Origin: Pseudoxanthomonas composti
GTDB taxonomy: Bacteria > Pseudomonadota > Gammaproteobacteria > Xanthomonadales > Xanthomonadaceae
Reading direction: 5' to 3'
Assembly: GCF_004122095.1 (NCBI RefSeq)
Contig: NZ_SAWZ01000009.1
Span: forward strand, 1 to 64,000
DNA length: 64,000 nucleotides
The position numbers and the translations under genes are program-made. This document shows positions 50,130 to 60,182 of the stretch, in pieces (positions within the stretch are counted from its first letter, which is position 1; each line of letters opens with the position of its first letter). The notes below the pieces were generated by a model. It ran no database searches and was not told where the DNA came from. It was given only the letters and a program-made list of their open reading frames with translations.

Positions 50130-52408
50130 GCCGGCTGCGCCCCGGCCTTGTCCTGGCGCGCGCCGACCTGCTGCAGGTCCTCGATGATCTGGCGCTGCGC
50201 CAGCATGCTCAGGTCGATGACTTCCTTGGCCTGCGCCACGTAGTAGGCCAGTTGCTCATCGCTGCGCGTCAGCGACTTGTCCAGCACGTTTTCCACGCTC
50301 TCCAGGCGGGTCAGCAGGGCCTGGCTGGTTTCGCCGAACTGCTGCACGGCCGCGCCCAGGGCATCGCCCAGGCTGGCCACTTCCACCGCGCCCACGGTGA
50401 CCTGCTCGGCCACCTCTCCCAGCTTGCCGGTCTGCGCCTGCACGTGGTCGGTGAAGCGGCCGCCGACGCGTTCGAGCAGCTCGGCCGAGGTGGACACCAG
50501 CGCATCGATGGCGCCGCGCTGCTCGGTGGAGGCGTGATTGACCGCGCCCAGCAGGGTCTCCAGGGTGCCCAGCAGCTGCGTGCGTTCTTCCAGCAGCGCG
50601 GTGTCGCGCACCATGCTGTCGGACAGCTTCTGCCGCAGCTCGGCGATCACCTCGGCCGCCGCGCGTGGCGCCTCGGAGGCGGCCTGCACCAGGCGCGAGA
50701 TCTCGGCGATGGTCTGGCCGGCGTGGGCCTGGCCCTGCGCGGCGATATCGCGCGCGGTGTGCTCCAGCGCATCGCAGATCTGCTGCTGGCGCGTGGCGGT
50801 GTCCTCACCGCTGCGCTCCCATTGCTGCACCAGGCGCTGGCCGGTGCTGTCCAGGGTCTCGGCCCAGGCCGACAGGCGCTGCGCATCCTGCGCGGCCAGC
50901 GTGGCCTGCAGCTCGGCATGCGACTGGTCCACCGCGCGGACCAGGCCGGCGGCATGCTGCTGGACCGTGGCGGCGGCCTGCTCCAACGCCTGGGCGTTGC
51001 GGGCGGCCAGCGCCTCGTGCGCGGCCGCCTGCTGCGCCAGCGCGCTGTCCCAGGCGGCGGCGACCTTGTCGGTGCTCTGGTCCATGCGTGCCAGGCTCTG
51101 CTCCAGCAGCTCGGTGGCGCGCTGCTCGAAGCGATCGCTGAACTGCGCCAGGGTCTGGCCCAGGTCCTGGGCGGTGCGCTGGTTGTGCGCCTGCTGCTCG
51201 GTGGTGGCCTGGCGCCAGGCCTCGGCGATGGCCGCGGTGGCGCCGGTGAGCTGGCCGGTGGCCGCCTGCAGCTGCGCGGCATTGGTATCCAGCAGCTGGG
51301 TGGTGCGCTGCTCGAAGGCCTGGGTGACCTGAGACAGTGCGCCATCGAAGCGCTCGAGCATGACCTGATGGTCCTGGCGCTGGATCTCGGCCGCGGCCTG
51401 CCAGGCCTGGGCGGCCTGCCGGGCCGCGCCCTCCAGCTGGTCCGCGCTGGCCTGCAGGTGCTGCCTGACGCCCTGGCCCAGGGTGTCCTGCAGGGCGCGG
51501 GCGTGCTCGGCCAGCCCGGACAGAGTGCTGGCGACCACCGGCTGCAGGGCGGCGTTGACCGCCTGTGCGCTTTCGCCGACGCCGGCCTTGAGCGCGCGTT
51601 CCAGCGACCCGCCCAGCTGCGCATAGGCCGCCTCGCTGCGCTGGTGGAACGCGTCCTGGCGTGACAGCAGCGCCTCGTTGTTGGCCAGGTGCTGGCGTTC
51701 CAGCGCGGCGGTCATGGCCTGCAGCTGTTCGACCAGGGCCGGCATCACCTCGGTCTGCCGCTTGATCAGGGCGAAGGCTTCCTCGCGCTGGTGCGCCTGC
51801 GAATAGCGGCGCAGGCTGCCGGCGGCCTCGGCATCCAGGCGCTGCACGACCTGGGCACGTTCGCGGCGGCACAGCGAGGCCAGCAGGCCGAGCATGGCCG
51901 AGCAGGCCACGCCGACGATCGAGGTGCCGAACGCAAAGGCCAGGCCCTTGACCGGCGCGGCCAGCGCGCCGCGCATGGCCGACAGGTCCGCCGCGCTTTC
52001 CAGCGCCAGCCCGGTGCCGCGCAGGGTGGCCATCATGCCCAGCAGGGTGCCCAGCATGCCCAGCAGCACCAGCAGGCCAACCAGATAGGGGGTCAGCGCC
52101 GGCGCGGGCAAGGCCACGCGCTCGCCTTCCACGCGCAGGCGCACAGCCTGGCGCAGGCTTGGATGCAGGCGCGCCAGCCAGGGCTGCAGGTCGCCTTGCG
52201 CCGCAGGCGCATCCGGCAAGGCCAGGTCCAGCGTGGCGGTGGCCTGGCGATAGCGGTACAGCTCGAGGCAACCGGCGATGTAGCTGGCGCCGATCACCAG
52301 GACGACGGCCGCACCCAGCGGGTTGCTGCCGAGGTAGCCGATGCCGACCCAGCACACGGCCAGCAGGCCGACGAGGAAGATGGCGGTATGGAGCAGTTTG
52401 TTGGACAT
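50126..52408 (-). CDS. DUF802 MotA/TolQ-like membrane protein with a long coiled-coil tail
   Basis: A 760-residue protein. Four hydrophobic segments lie in the first about 185 residues (near 5-27, 30-52, 107-135 and 157-184), the last two with the Gly/Ala/Thr-rich character of MotA/TolQ proteins (LLGMLGTLLGMMATLRGTG; FAFGTSIVGVACSAMLGLLASL). The remaining about 570 residues are an uninterrupted Ala/Gln/Glu-rich helical tail without domains. The overlap with the OmpA gene implies a complex. The layout resembles ZorA of Zorya defence systems, but no ZorC/D-type effector is adjacent. Confidence 0.83.
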   Translation of the reverse strand: MSNKLLHTAIFLVGLLAVCWVGIGYLGSNPLGAAVVLVIGASYIAGCLELYRYRQATATLDLALPDAPAAQGDLQPWLARLHPSLRQAVRLRVEGERVALPAPALTPYLVGLLVLLGMLGTLLGMMATLRGTGLALESAADLSAMRGALAAPVKGLAFAFGTSIVGVACSAMLGLLASLCRRERAQVVQRLDAEAAGSLRRYSQAHQREEAFALIKRQTEVMPALVEQLQAMTAALERQHLANNEALLSRQDAFHQRSEAAYAQLGGSLERALKAGVGESAQAVNAALQPVVASTLSGLAEHARALQDTLGQGVRQHLQASADQLEGAARQAAQAWQAAAEIQRQDHQVMLERFDGALSQVTQAFEQRTTQLLDTNAAQLQAATGQLTGATAAIAEAWRQATTEQQAHNQRTAQDLGQTLAQFSDRFEQRATELLEQSLARMDQSTDKVAAAWDSALAQQAAAHEALAARNAQALEQAAATVQQHAAGLVRAVDQSHAELQATLAAQDAQRLSAWAETLDSTGQRLVQQWERSGEDTATRQQQICDALEHTARDIAAQGQAHAGQTIAEISRLVQAASEAPRAAAEVIAELRQKLSDSMVRDTALLEERTQLLGTLETLLGAVNHASTEQRGAIDALVSTSAELLERVGGRFTDHVQAQTGKLGEVAEQVTVGAVEVASLGDALGAAVQQFGETSQALLTRLESVENVLDKSLTRSDEQLAYYVAQAKEVIDLSMLAQRQIIEDLQQVGARQDKAGAQPA

Positions 52409-52415
52409 GGATCGC

Positions 52416-53135
52416 TTAGGACGTGCGCAGCGCTGCAAGCAGCGCGTCGATGGGGTGGAAACGGACTTCGAGCTCGCCCAGCAGGGTCTGGCGCATGTCC
52501 GCATGGAAGGTGAGGAGCCAGGCCTGGCTGGCCGGCTCGGCGCCGGTCTCTGGCGGGCCGTCGGGATCGCGCGTTTCGGCCACCGCCGGGCGCAGGCGCT
52601 GGAAATGCTCGCCCAGCAGGTCGGGCACGCGCGCCAGCAGCGCTTGCTCGCGCGGGCTGAGCGTCATCTCCATCACCGCGTCCACTTCGGCCAGCCGGGC
52701 CTTGTCCTGCGATTGCTGGGCCAGCATGTCGCGCAGGCGGCCGCGCAGGCGGCCGGTGCTGCTGAGCATCGCGCGCTGCAGGCTCTGGTAGCGCTGGCGG
52801 AACGGGGCGTAGTCCGGGGGGCTGGATGCCTCCTGCTCGCGCGGCTTGGGCTGGGCCGGCAGCGGGTCCTGCACGATGCTCTCCACCAGGGCTGCGCGCA
52901 CACGCGCGCACTCCTGCTCGGCCGCCTCATCGAAAGGCGGTGCGCTGGTGTCGGGCGGCGGCAGGGCGCCGTCCAGCGCCTTGGACAGCACCAGGGCACG
53001 GTTCCAGTCGACCCACTGGCCCAGGCGATCGGACAGCGCCGCGGTGGGCTGCGGGATCTGCGCGTCGGTCAGGCGGGCGAGCTGGCGGATGAACGCGGGC
53101 CCGGGAACGGGGCCGCGCTGGGAGGCACGGGCCAT
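52416..53135 (-). CDS. DUF3348 protein
   Basis: A 239-residue soluble helical protein matching DUF3348 (PGPAFIRQLARLTDAQIPQPTAALSDRLGQWVDWNRALVLSKALD at the start). It is first in the four-gene run, 7 nt before the DUF802 gene. An in-frame TTG four codons earlier is another possible start. Function unknown; strict association with the MotA/OmpA-like pair suggests a cytoplasmic partner. Confidence 0.78.
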   Translation of the reverse strand: MARASQRGPVPGPAFIRQLARLTDAQIPQPTAALSDRLGQWVDWNRALVLSKALDGALPPPDTSAPPFDEAAEQECARVRAALVESIVQDPLPAQPKPREQEASSPPDYAPFRQRYQSLQRAMLSSTGRLRGRLRDMLAQQSQDKARLAEVDAVMEMTLSPREQALLARVPDLLGEHFQRLRPAVAETRDPDGPPETGAEPASQAWLLTFHADMRQTLLGELEVRFHPIDALLAALRTS

Positions 53136-53519
53136 CAAGGTGGTCAAAAGACCGTCATTTTACACGCGGGGCGAACCGGGGCGGCTGGTGCCCGGAGGGC
53201 ACCTCCGAAGAACCAGGCATGCGGCACATGCGGGCCACTTTCACATGCCCGTGGGAGCGGCTAGGTGGCCTCAGGCCATCAGCCGCGGAGGGCTTTATCG
53301 GGAAAGCTTCTTTGCGGCTAAAGCCTCCCACAAGAAGGCAAAGCCGCTCCGGCAGAGGCTTCCGGGGCGCTCATCCGCGGCGCCTGGAATCCGCGCGTCA
53401 GTGTGACCAGCGGTCGGCTTGGCAGGGCTCAGCGGTGCATGGAAGCCTCCGGACGCCCGATGAACCCTGCTCATTCAGATCGCCCGTTCAGCGAAACCAC
53501 GACGCCACGGCAGAAAGCA
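53136..53519. repeat. Intergenic region with REP-like palindrome
   Basis: An imperfect member of the palindrome family lies at 53251-53331: GTGGGAGCGGCT at the left, loop TTTATCGGGAAAGC, and GCGGCTAAAGCCTCCCAC at the right, with an insertion in the left arm. The rest of this 380-bp gap holds no gene that I can support. Confidence 0.7.
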
Positions 53520-53545
53520 GAACGCCTCCCGCGAGGGAGGCGTTC
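53520..53545 (-). terminator. mqo terminator
   Basis: An 11-bp stem GAACGCCTCCC / GGGAGGCGTTC with a 4-nt loop, 32 nt past the mqo stop and followed on the minus strand by TGCTTTCTG. Confidence 0.65.
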
Positions 53546-53576
53546 GCCGATCCAGCAGCTTGGCGTCAGGCGTGGA

Positions 53577-55325
53577 TTACAGCGCCTGCATCTCGTTGTT
53601 GGCGTTGGGGGACTCCAGCTTGGACTTGGCTTCGGACTCCACCGGGGCCACCGGCACGGCCGGGGCGACCGGCGATTCCGGGCTGATCTCCACGTCCTGG
53701 GCCGCGTTGGGGTCCAGGTCGGCCGGCACTTCCAGGTACGGCAGCTGCAGGGCCTGGCTGGTCTGGCGACGGATCTTGTTGGTCATGGCCGGGCTGGCGT
53801 TGATGTCCTGGCCATAGGAGGGAATGATCTCCTTCAGGCGCGTTTCCCAGCCGGCGGCCATCTGCTTGGGGAAGGCCTTGGCCAGCACCTTGAGCATGAT
53901 CGGCGGCGAGGTCGAGGCGCCCGGCGAGGCGCCCAGCAGCGCGGCGATGGTGCCATCGGCGTCGCTGACGATCTCCGTGCCGAACTGCAGGGTGGTCTCG
54001 CCGGTCTTGGGGTCGCGCTTGATGACCTGCACGCGCTGGCCGGCGGTGACCAGCTTCCAGTCCTCGCGCTTGGCGGTGGGGAAGTACTTGACCAGCTCGG
54101 CCTGTCGGTCGGCATCGGTCAGCTGCGCCTGCTGCACCAGGTACTTGACCAGGTCCAGGTTCTCCGCGCCCACGCCCATCATGCCGGCGACGTTGTTGTG
54201 GTTGACCGAGGAGAACAGGTCCCAGGCCGAGCCTTCCTTGAGGAACTTGGTGCTCTGCAGGGCGAACGGCCCGAACAGCACCACCGGCTTGCCGTCCAGC
54301 TTGCGCGCGTCCAGGTGCGGCACGGACATCGGCGGCGAGCCGGCCTCGGCCTTGCCGTAGGCCTTGACCACGTGCGCGTTGGCGATGTCCGCGCCCTCGA
54401 AGGCCAGGAACTGGCCACCGACCGGGAAGCCAGCGTAGTTCTTCGACTCGGGAATGCCCGACATCTGCAGCAGCTTCAGCGCCGCGCCACCGGCGCCGAT
54501 GAACACGAAGCGGGTCTTGACCGTGCTGTCCTTGCCGGACTTCAGGTCGTGCACGGTGACGTTCCAGGTCTTGTCCGGGTTCTGGTTCAGGCCGCGCACT
54601 TCATGGCTGAGCTGCAGCTGGAAGTGGGGGTTGCGCTGCAGCGAGGCGGTCAGCTGGTTGGTGATGACCCCGAAGTTCACGTCCGTGCCCAGCGGCATGT
54701 AGGTGGCGGCCACCTTCTGGTTCGGATCGCGGCCCTTCATCATCAACGGCGCCCACTTGGCGATCTGCGCGTTGTCGGTGGAGAACTGCATGCCGTAGAA
54801 CATCGGGTTCTTGATCATCGCCGCGTGGCGCTTGCGCAGGTACTCGATGTTTTCATCGCCCCACACGAAGCTCATGTGCGGGGTGGGGTTGATGAACTCC
54901 TTGGGCTGGCCCAGGCGGCCGGCGGCCACTTCATGGGCCCAGAACTGGCGCGAGATCTCGAACTGCTCGACGATGCCGACCGCGCGTTTGGTCTCCACCG
55001 TGCCGTCGGGCAGCTCCGGGGTGTAGTTCAGTTCGGCATAGCCGGAATGGCCCGTACCGGCGTTGTTCCAGCCGTTGGAGCTTTCCAGCGCCACCCCGTC
55101 CATGCGCTCGTACAGGCGCATGTTCCAGTTCGGCTCCAGCTCCTGCAGGTAGGTGGCGAGGGTGACGCTCATGATGCCGCCGCCGATGAACACCGCGTCG
55201 ACCGGTTCGTCGTTCTCGGGGGCGGGCGAGTCGGCGTTGGACACGGGCCAGAACAGGAACGCGACCGCCGCGATGGCGAACACGACCACAAGGCCGCCCA
55301 GTCCTTTCAGGAGTTTCTTTTTCAT
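53577..55325 (-). CDS. mqo: Malate:quinone oxidoreductase
   Basis: A 582-residue membrane-associated FAD enzyme oxidising malate to oxaloacetate with quinone reduction. An N-terminal hydrophobic anchor (about 5-30) precedes the FAD motif [23 protein letters not shown]. Family blocks [36 protein letters not shown] and [10 protein letters not shown] are all present. The C-terminus extends about 50 residues beyond the usual end as a Pro/Val/Ala-rich tail. Start at ATG 55325 (MKKKLLKG). Confidence 0.95.
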   Translation of the reverse strand: MKKKLLKGLGGLVVVFAIAAVAFLFWPVSNADSPAPENDEPVDAVFIGGGIMSVTLATYLQELEPNWNMRLYERMDGVALESSNGWNNAGTGHSGYAELNYTPELPDGTVETKRAVGIVEQFEISRQFWAHEVAAGRLGQPKEFINPTPHMSFVWGDENIEYLRKRHAAMIKNPMFYGMQFSTDNAQIAKWAPLMMKGRDPNQKVAATYMPLGTDVNFGVITNQLTASLQRNPHFQLQLSHEVRGLNQNPDKTWNVTVHDLKSGKDSTVKTRFVFIGAGGAALKLLQMSGIPESKNYAGFPVGGQFLAFEGADIANAHVVKAYGKAEAGSPPMSVPHLDARKLDGKPVVLFGPFALQSTKFLKEGSAWDLFSSVNHNNVAGMMGVGAENLDLVKYLVQQAQLTDADRQAELVKYFPTAKREDWKLVTAGQRVQVIKRDPKTGETTLQFGTEIVSDADGTIAALLGASPGASTSPPIMLKVLAKAFPKQMAAGWETRLKEIIPSYGQDINASPAMTNKIRRQTSQALQLPYLEVPADLDPNAAQDVEISPESPVAPAVPVAPVESEAKSKLESPNANNEMQAL

Positions 55326-55940
55326 GGGATCCGGATGCGTTGGAGGCATGGGCTGCACGCATCACGCCCGGGGCGGACACCGCCAGGGTTCAGCACGCAG
55401 GTCGAAGAAGAGGGCATCCGGCCGCTGACATGCGCCGCCATCGCCGCGGGGCGGCCATGGCCGGGAGCAGCCGATCGCACGGCCATGTGTTGCCAACGCC
55501 CGGCAGCCAACCGGCGGGCCGGCGCACTTGCGGGGTGTGACACCCGGGACAGCACGCCATGCCGGCTCTTCCAGCGCCGTCCAGTGTAGGTGGGCGGACT
55601 TCGGGCCTAGCCCGTTGGTATTAGCTGTGATTTTTCATGGAGCCTATGCCGGATATCGCATCCCGCCTGCCTGCACAGCGCCGGGCACCGCGCGCGACTC
55701 GGCGTACGGTGGGAAGTCCGCGTGAAAACTGACGCTTCCGTCATGCGGCGCGCGCTTACATAGATGCCCGTCACGCACGCGCTGAGCGCCTCTGCATCGG
55801 TTGTGCACAGCCAGGGCCATTACCCTTGGCGCACGCCCATCGTCATGCGGAACGAAGCTCCCGTGTGGCCAGATGCACCGGCTCATCGCGGCGCCAACCG
55901 CCGCGCACACCGCACAGCCAGCATTGGAGAGATGCCCGCC
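55326..55940. other. Divergent intergenic region between mqo and paoA
   Basis: 615 bp without a supported gene. It must carry the promoters of both divergent units. The frame of paoA is open upstream to an ATG at 55764, but those 59 residues precede the twin-arginine signal and have no family counterpart. Confidence 0.5.
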
Positions 55941-56579
55941 ATGCAAGACCTCAAGCTCACCCGCCGCAACCTGCTGATCACCGGCGCGGCCTCGGCCGCC
56001 ACCGTGGCCAGCCCGCAGGCGGTCAAGGCCGCCGCCCAATCCCGCGCCACCGGCGAGCCGGCGGGCAGCACCAGCAGCGTGACCATGGAGGTCAACGGCA
56101 AGCCGGTGACCTTGCAGCTGGACAACCGCACGACCCTGCTGGATGCCCTGCGCGAGCACCTCAAGCTCACCGGCACCAAGAAGGGCTGCGACCATGGCCA
56201 GTGCGGCGCCTGCACGGCGATCGTCGACGGTCGCCGCATCAATACCTGCCTGTCGCTGGCGGTGATGCACCAGGGCGCCAAGGTCACCACCATCGAGGGC
56301 CTGGGCACGCCGGACAAGCTGCACCCCATGCAGGCGGCCTTCGTCAAGCACGACGGCTACCAGTGCGGTTACTGCACCCCCGGGCAGATCTGCTCGGCCG
56401 TGGCGGTGCTGGAGGAGATCAAGCAGGGCATCCCCAGTCATGTCACCGCCGACCTGGACAAGGCCGACAGGTTTTCCGCCGACGAGGTGCGCGAGCGCAT
56501 GAGCGGCAATATCTGTCGCTGCGGCGCCTACTCCAACATCGTCGAGGCCATCACCGAAGTGGCGGGGGAGCGCGCATGA
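55941..56579 (+). CDS. paoA: Aldehyde dehydrogenase iron-sulfur subunit PaoA
   Basis: A 212-residue 2x[2Fe-2S] subunit of a xanthine-oxidase-family enzyme. A twin-arginine signal ([19 protein letters not shown]) directs the folded complex to the periplasm. The ferredoxin-like cluster motif is [22 protein letters not shown], and the second cluster uses CGYCTPGQ and CRCGAY. The second ATG of the MPAMQDLK start region is chosen because GGAGAG is at a usable distance. Stop overlaps the paoB start (ATGA). Confidence 0.93.
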   Translation: MQDLKLTRRNLLITGAASAATVASPQAVKAAAQSRATGEPAGSTSSVTMEVNGKPVTLQLDNRTTLLDALREHLKLTGTKKGCDHGQCGACTAIVDGRRINTCLSLAVMHQGAKVTTIEGLGTPDKLHPMQAAFVKHDGYQCGYCTPGQICSAVAVLEEIKQGIPSHVTADLDKADRFSADEVRERMSGNICRCGAYSNIVEAITEVAGERA

Positions 56580-57526
56580 AAGCCTTCACCTACGAGCGCG
56601 CCAGCTCGCCCACGGCCGCGGCCGCGATCATCGCCCGCAACCCCAACGCCAAGCTCATCGCCGGTGGCACCAACCTGCTGGACCTGATGAAGCTGCAGAT
56701 CGAGACGCCCACCCACTTGGTCGACGTCAACGGGCTGGAGCTGGACAGGATCGAGAAAACGGACGAGGGCGGGCTGCGCATCGGGGCGCTGGTGCGCAAC
56801 ACCGACCTGGCCGCCGACAAGGCCGTGCGCAAGGACTACCCGCTGCTCTCGCGCGCGCTGCTGGCGGGCGCCTCGGGCCAGCTGCGCAACAAGGCCACCA
56901 CCGCCGGCAACCTGCTGCAGCGCACGCGCTGCCCGTACTTCTACGACACCAACCAGGCCTGCAACAAACGCCTGCCGGGCAGCGGCTGCGCAGCCTTGCA
57001 CGGCTTCAGCAAGCAACTGGCCGTGGTCGGTGCCAGCGAATCGTGCATCGCCACCCACCCCAGCGACATGGCCGTGGCCATGCGCGCACTGGATGCGACG
57101 GTGGACACCGTCAAGGCCGATGGCCGTACCCGCAGCATCCCGCTGGAACTGCTGTACAAGGCCCCGGGCACCACGCCGCACGTGGAAACCACCCTGGAGC
57201 GCGGCGAGGTCATCACCTCGGTGACCCTGCCCAAGCCCATCGGCGGCACGCAGGTCTACCGCAAGGTCCGCGACCGCGCCTCCTATGCCTTTGCCCTGGT
57301 CTCGGTGGCGGCGGTGGTGCAGCGCGACGGCAGCGGGCGCGTGGCCCTGGGCGGGGTGGCGTACAAGCCCTGGCGCGAGGCCAAGGCCGAGGCCCAGCTG
57401 GGCAGCGGCGCCAAGGCGGTCATCGGCACCTTGCTGGCCGATGCCAAGCCGACCGAACACAACGCCTTCAAGGTGACCCTGGCCGAGCGCGCGCTGGCCA
57501 GCATCCTGGCCGAAGCGAGGAGCTGA
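56576..57526 (+). CDS. paoB: Aldehyde dehydrogenase FAD subunit PaoB
   Basis: A 316-residue CO-dehydrogenase-flavoprotein-like subunit. FAD contacts are [13 protein letters not shown] and [23 protein letters not shown]. The Cys set after it ([24 protein letters not shown]) matches the extra [4Fe-4S] cluster of E. coli PaoB/YagS. It overlaps paoA by 4 nt and is followed 1 nt later by paoC. Confidence 0.93.
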   Translation: MKAFTYERASSPTAAAAIIARNPNAKLIAGGTNLLDLMKLQIETPTHLVDVNGLELDRIEKTDEGGLRIGALVRNTDLAADKAVRKDYPLLSRALLAGASGQLRNKATTAGNLLQRTRCPYFYDTNQACNKRLPGSGCAALHGFSKQLAVVGASESCIATHPSDMAVAMRALDATVDTVKADGRTRSIPLELLYKAPGTTPHVETTLERGEVITSVTLPKPIGGTQVYRKVRDRASYAFALVSVAAVVQRDGSGRVALGGVAYKPWREAKAEAQLGSGAKAVIGTLLADAKPTEHNAFKVTLAERALASILAEARS

Positions 57527-57527
57527 C

Positions 57528-59732
57528 ATGAAATTCGACACCCCCGCCACGACCAATCCCATCGACCAGCTCAAGGTCGTGGGCAAGCCGCACGACCGCA
57601 TCGATGGCCCGCTCAAGACTTCGGGCCGGGCGCCCTATGCCTACGAACATCACGAGGTGGCGCCAGGCCAGGTCTATGGCTACGTCATCGGCGCAGGCAT
57701 CGCCAAGGGCCGCATCCGCTCGATGGATCTGGCCGCGGCCAAGTCCGCGCCCGGCGTGCTGGGCATCGTCACCGCGCAGAACGCCGGCAAGCTGGGCAAG
57801 GGCAAGATGAACACTGCCCACCTGCTGGCCGGTCCGCAGATCGAGCACTACCACCAGGCCATCGCCGTGGTGGTGGCCGAGACCTTCGAGCAGGCACGCG
57901 CCGCCGCGCAACTGGTCAAGGTGGACTACGCGCGCGAGCAGGGCGCCTATGAGCTGTCCAGCGCGAAGGCGGGCGCCAAGATGCCCGAGGGCAAGGACAA
58001 CGCCGACCAGTCCGTGGGCGATTTCGCCGGCGCCTTCGCCGCCGCGCCGGTGCAGCTGGATGCCACCTACACCACCCCGGACCACGCCCACGCGATGATG
58101 GAGCCGCATGCATCCATCGCGCAGTGGGAAGGCGACAAGCTCACCGTGTGGACCTCCAACCAGATGATTGCCTGGGGCGTGGGCGATGTTGCCGCCACCC
58201 TGCAGATCCCGAAGGAGAATGTGCGACTGGTCTCGCCGTACATCGGCGGCGGCTTCGGCGGCAAGCTCTTCGTGCGCACCGACGCCATCATGGCCGCGTT
58301 GGCTGCGCGCGAGGTCAAGCGCCCGGTCAAGGTGACGCTGACGCGTCCACTGATGTTCAACAACACCACCCATCGCCCCGCCACCATCCAGCGCGTGCGC
58401 ATCGGCGCGACCGCCGAGGGCAAGATCACCGCGATCGGCCATGAGAGCTGGTCTGGCGACCTGCCTGGCGGCAGCCCTGAAACGGCGGTGGCGCAGACCC
58501 AGCTGCTGTACGCCGGCGCCAACCGCATGACCGCCATGCGCCTGGCCGTGCTCGATCTGCCTGAGGGCAACGCCATGCGTGCGCCCGGCGAGGCGCCGGG
58601 GCTGATGGTGCTGGAAATCGCCATGGATGAGCTGGCCGAGAAGCTCAAGATGGATCCGGTCAAGCTGCGCGTGCTCAACGATACGCAGGTCGATCCGGCC
58701 AAGCCCGAGCGGCCGTTCTCGCAGCGCCAGCTGATCAAGTGCCTGGAAGAAGGCGCGGCCAGGTTCGGCTGGGACAAGCGCCCGGCCAAGCCGGCCAGCC
58801 GTCGCGACGGTCGCTGGCTGGTGGGCATGGGCATGGCCGCGGCCTATCGCGGCAATCTCAACATGAAGTCCGGCGCGCGCGTGCGCCTGGAGACAGATGG
58901 CCGCGTCACCGTGGAAACGGACATGACCGACATCGGCACCGGCAGCTACACGATCATCGCGCAGACCGCCGCCGAGATGATGGGGGTGACGCTGGACAAG
59001 GTCGAGGTGCGGTTGGGCGATTCGGCCTTTCCGGTCTCGGCCGGCTCGGGCGGCCAGTGGGGCGCCAACAGCGCCACTGCCGGGGTGTACGCGGCCTGCG
59101 TGAAGCTGCGCGAGGCGGTGGCGGCCAAGCTGGGGCTGGATCCGGCGACGGCCGCCTTCGCCGATGGCCAGGTGAGCGTGGGCAAGCAGCGCAAGGCCTT
59201 GGCCAGCGCGGCCAGCGATGGCGCCATCACCGCCGAGGACACGATGGAGTACGGCGACCTGGCCAAGCGCCAGCAGCAGTCCACCTTCGGTGCGCATTTC
59301 GTCGAGGTCGCGGTGGATGCCGCCACCGCCGAGGTCCGCATCCGCCGCATGCTGGCCGTGTGCGCGGCCGGGCGCATCCTCAACCCCAAGTCCGCGCGCA
59401 GCCAGGTAATCGGCGCGATGGCCATGGGCGCGGGCGCGGCGCTGATGGAAGAGCTGGTGGTGGACAAGCGCCTGGGCTTCTTCGTCAACCACGACCTGGC
59501 GGGCTACGAGGTGCCGGTGCACGCGGATATCCCGCACCAGGAGGTGATCTTCCTGGACGAGGCCGATGCGGCGGTGTCGCCGATGAAGGCCAAGGGCGTG
59601 GGCGAGCTGGGCATCTGCGGCGTCGGCGCCGCGGTGGCCAACGCGATCTACAACGCCACCGGCGTGCGCGTGCGCGATTACCCCATCACCCTGGACAAGC
59701 TGCTGCCGAAGATGCCCGATCCGTTCGTTTGA
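57528..59732 (+). CDS. paoC: Aldehyde dehydrogenase molybdenum subunit PaoC
   Basis: A 734-residue molybdopterin-cytosine-dinucleotide subunit. The a/b hammerhead domain at the N-terminus (KVVGKPHDRIDGPLKTSGRAPYAYE) is followed by GGGFGGKLFVRTD, RAPGEAPGLMVLEIAMDELAEKL, and the C-terminal KGVGELGICGVGAAVANAI with the catalytic Glu. It completes a PaoABC heterotrimer that oxidises aromatic aldehydes in the periplasm in E. coli. The chaperone gene paoD is not found next to it. Confidence 0.94.
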   Translation: MKFDTPATTNPIDQLKVVGKPHDRIDGPLKTSGRAPYAYEHHEVAPGQVYGYVIGAGIAKGRIRSMDLAAAKSAPGVLGIVTAQNAGKLGKGKMNTAHLLAGPQIEHYHQAIAVVVAETFEQARAAAQLVKVDYAREQGAYELSSAKAGAKMPEGKDNADQSVGDFAGAFAAAPVQLDATYTTPDHAHAMMEPHASIAQWEGDKLTVWTSNQMIAWGVGDVAATLQIPKENVRLVSPYIGGGFGGKLFVRTDAIMAALAAREVKRPVKVTLTRPLMFNNTTHRPATIQRVRIGATAEGKITAIGHESWSGDLPGGSPETAVAQTQLLYAGANRMTAMRLAVLDLPEGNAMRAPGEAPGLMVLEIAMDELAEKLKMDPVKLRVLNDTQVDPAKPERPFSQRQLIKCLEEGAARFGWDKRPAKPASRRDGRWLVGMGMAAAYRGNLNMKSGARVRLETDGRVTVETDMTDIGTGSYTIIAQTAAEMMGVTLDKVEVRLGDSAFPVSAGSGGQWGANSATAGVYAACVKLREAVAAKLGLDPATAAFADGQVSVGKQRKALASAASDGAITAEDTMEYGDLAKRQQQSTFGAHFVEVAVDAATAEVRIRRMLAVCAAGRILNPKSARSQVIGAMAMGAGAALMEELVVDKRLGFFVNHDLAGYEVPVHADIPHQEVIFLDEADAAVSPMKAKGVGELGICGVGAAVANAIYNATGVRVRDYPITLDKLLPKMPDPFV

Positions 59733-59762
59733 AGGGGCGGGCCTCGCAGCGGGATACCGAAG

Positions 59763-60176
59763 CGTCATCCATCCTGCGAGTACCCGTAGGGTGGACAACG
59801 CGAAGCTTGTCCACCAAGGCGTCCGTTGCGGCGAAGGTCGCCATGGCGCGATGCCATGGGGTCCGCAGTGCCGCGGTGCTGGATGGAAAGGCGCCATCCA
59901 CCGCACGGCGTCGAGCGCGTAGGGTGGACAACGCGAAGCTTGTCCACCAAGGCATCCGCTGTGGCGACGGTCGCCATGCCGCTATATCCATGGGGTCCGC
60001 ATTGCCGCGATGGTGGATGGGAAAGCGCCATCCACCCTACGGCGTCGAGCGCGTAGGGTGGACAACGTGAAGCTTGTCCGCCAAGGCATCCGTTGTGGCG
60101 AAGGTCGCCATGCCGCGATGTCCATGGGGTCCGCATTGCCGCGATGTTGGATGGAGAAGCGCCATCCACCCTACGT
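59763..60176. repeat. GTAGGGTGGA repeat, three tandem units of about 134 bp
   Basis: GTAGGGTGGACAACG recurs at 59786, 59919 and 60053, steps of 133 and 134 bp. Each unit contains CTTGTCC(A/G)CCAAGGC, GGTCGCCATG, CATGGGGTCCGCA and (G/T)GATGG..GCGCCATCCACC. It fills the gap between paoC and the esterase gene; both genes converge on it. Same family as 1-225. Confidence 0.9.
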
Positions 60177-60182
60177 TTGTTG

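Noticed and set aside
48761-53135. Calling the DUF3348/DUF802/OmpA/DUF2894 operon a Zorya defence system
   Set aside because: The membrane pair is Zorya-like in plan, but no ZorC, ZorD or ZorE-type effector gene is adjacent, and such clusters appear as ordinary chromosomal genes in related bacteria.
53403-55589. 728-codon plus-strand open frame
   Set aside because: Antisense to mqo, whose motifs are complete; His/Gln/Arg-rich composition typical of a GC shadow frame.
57468-59906. 812-codon minus-strand open frame
   Set aside because: Antisense to paoC and runs on into repeats; no recognisable domain.
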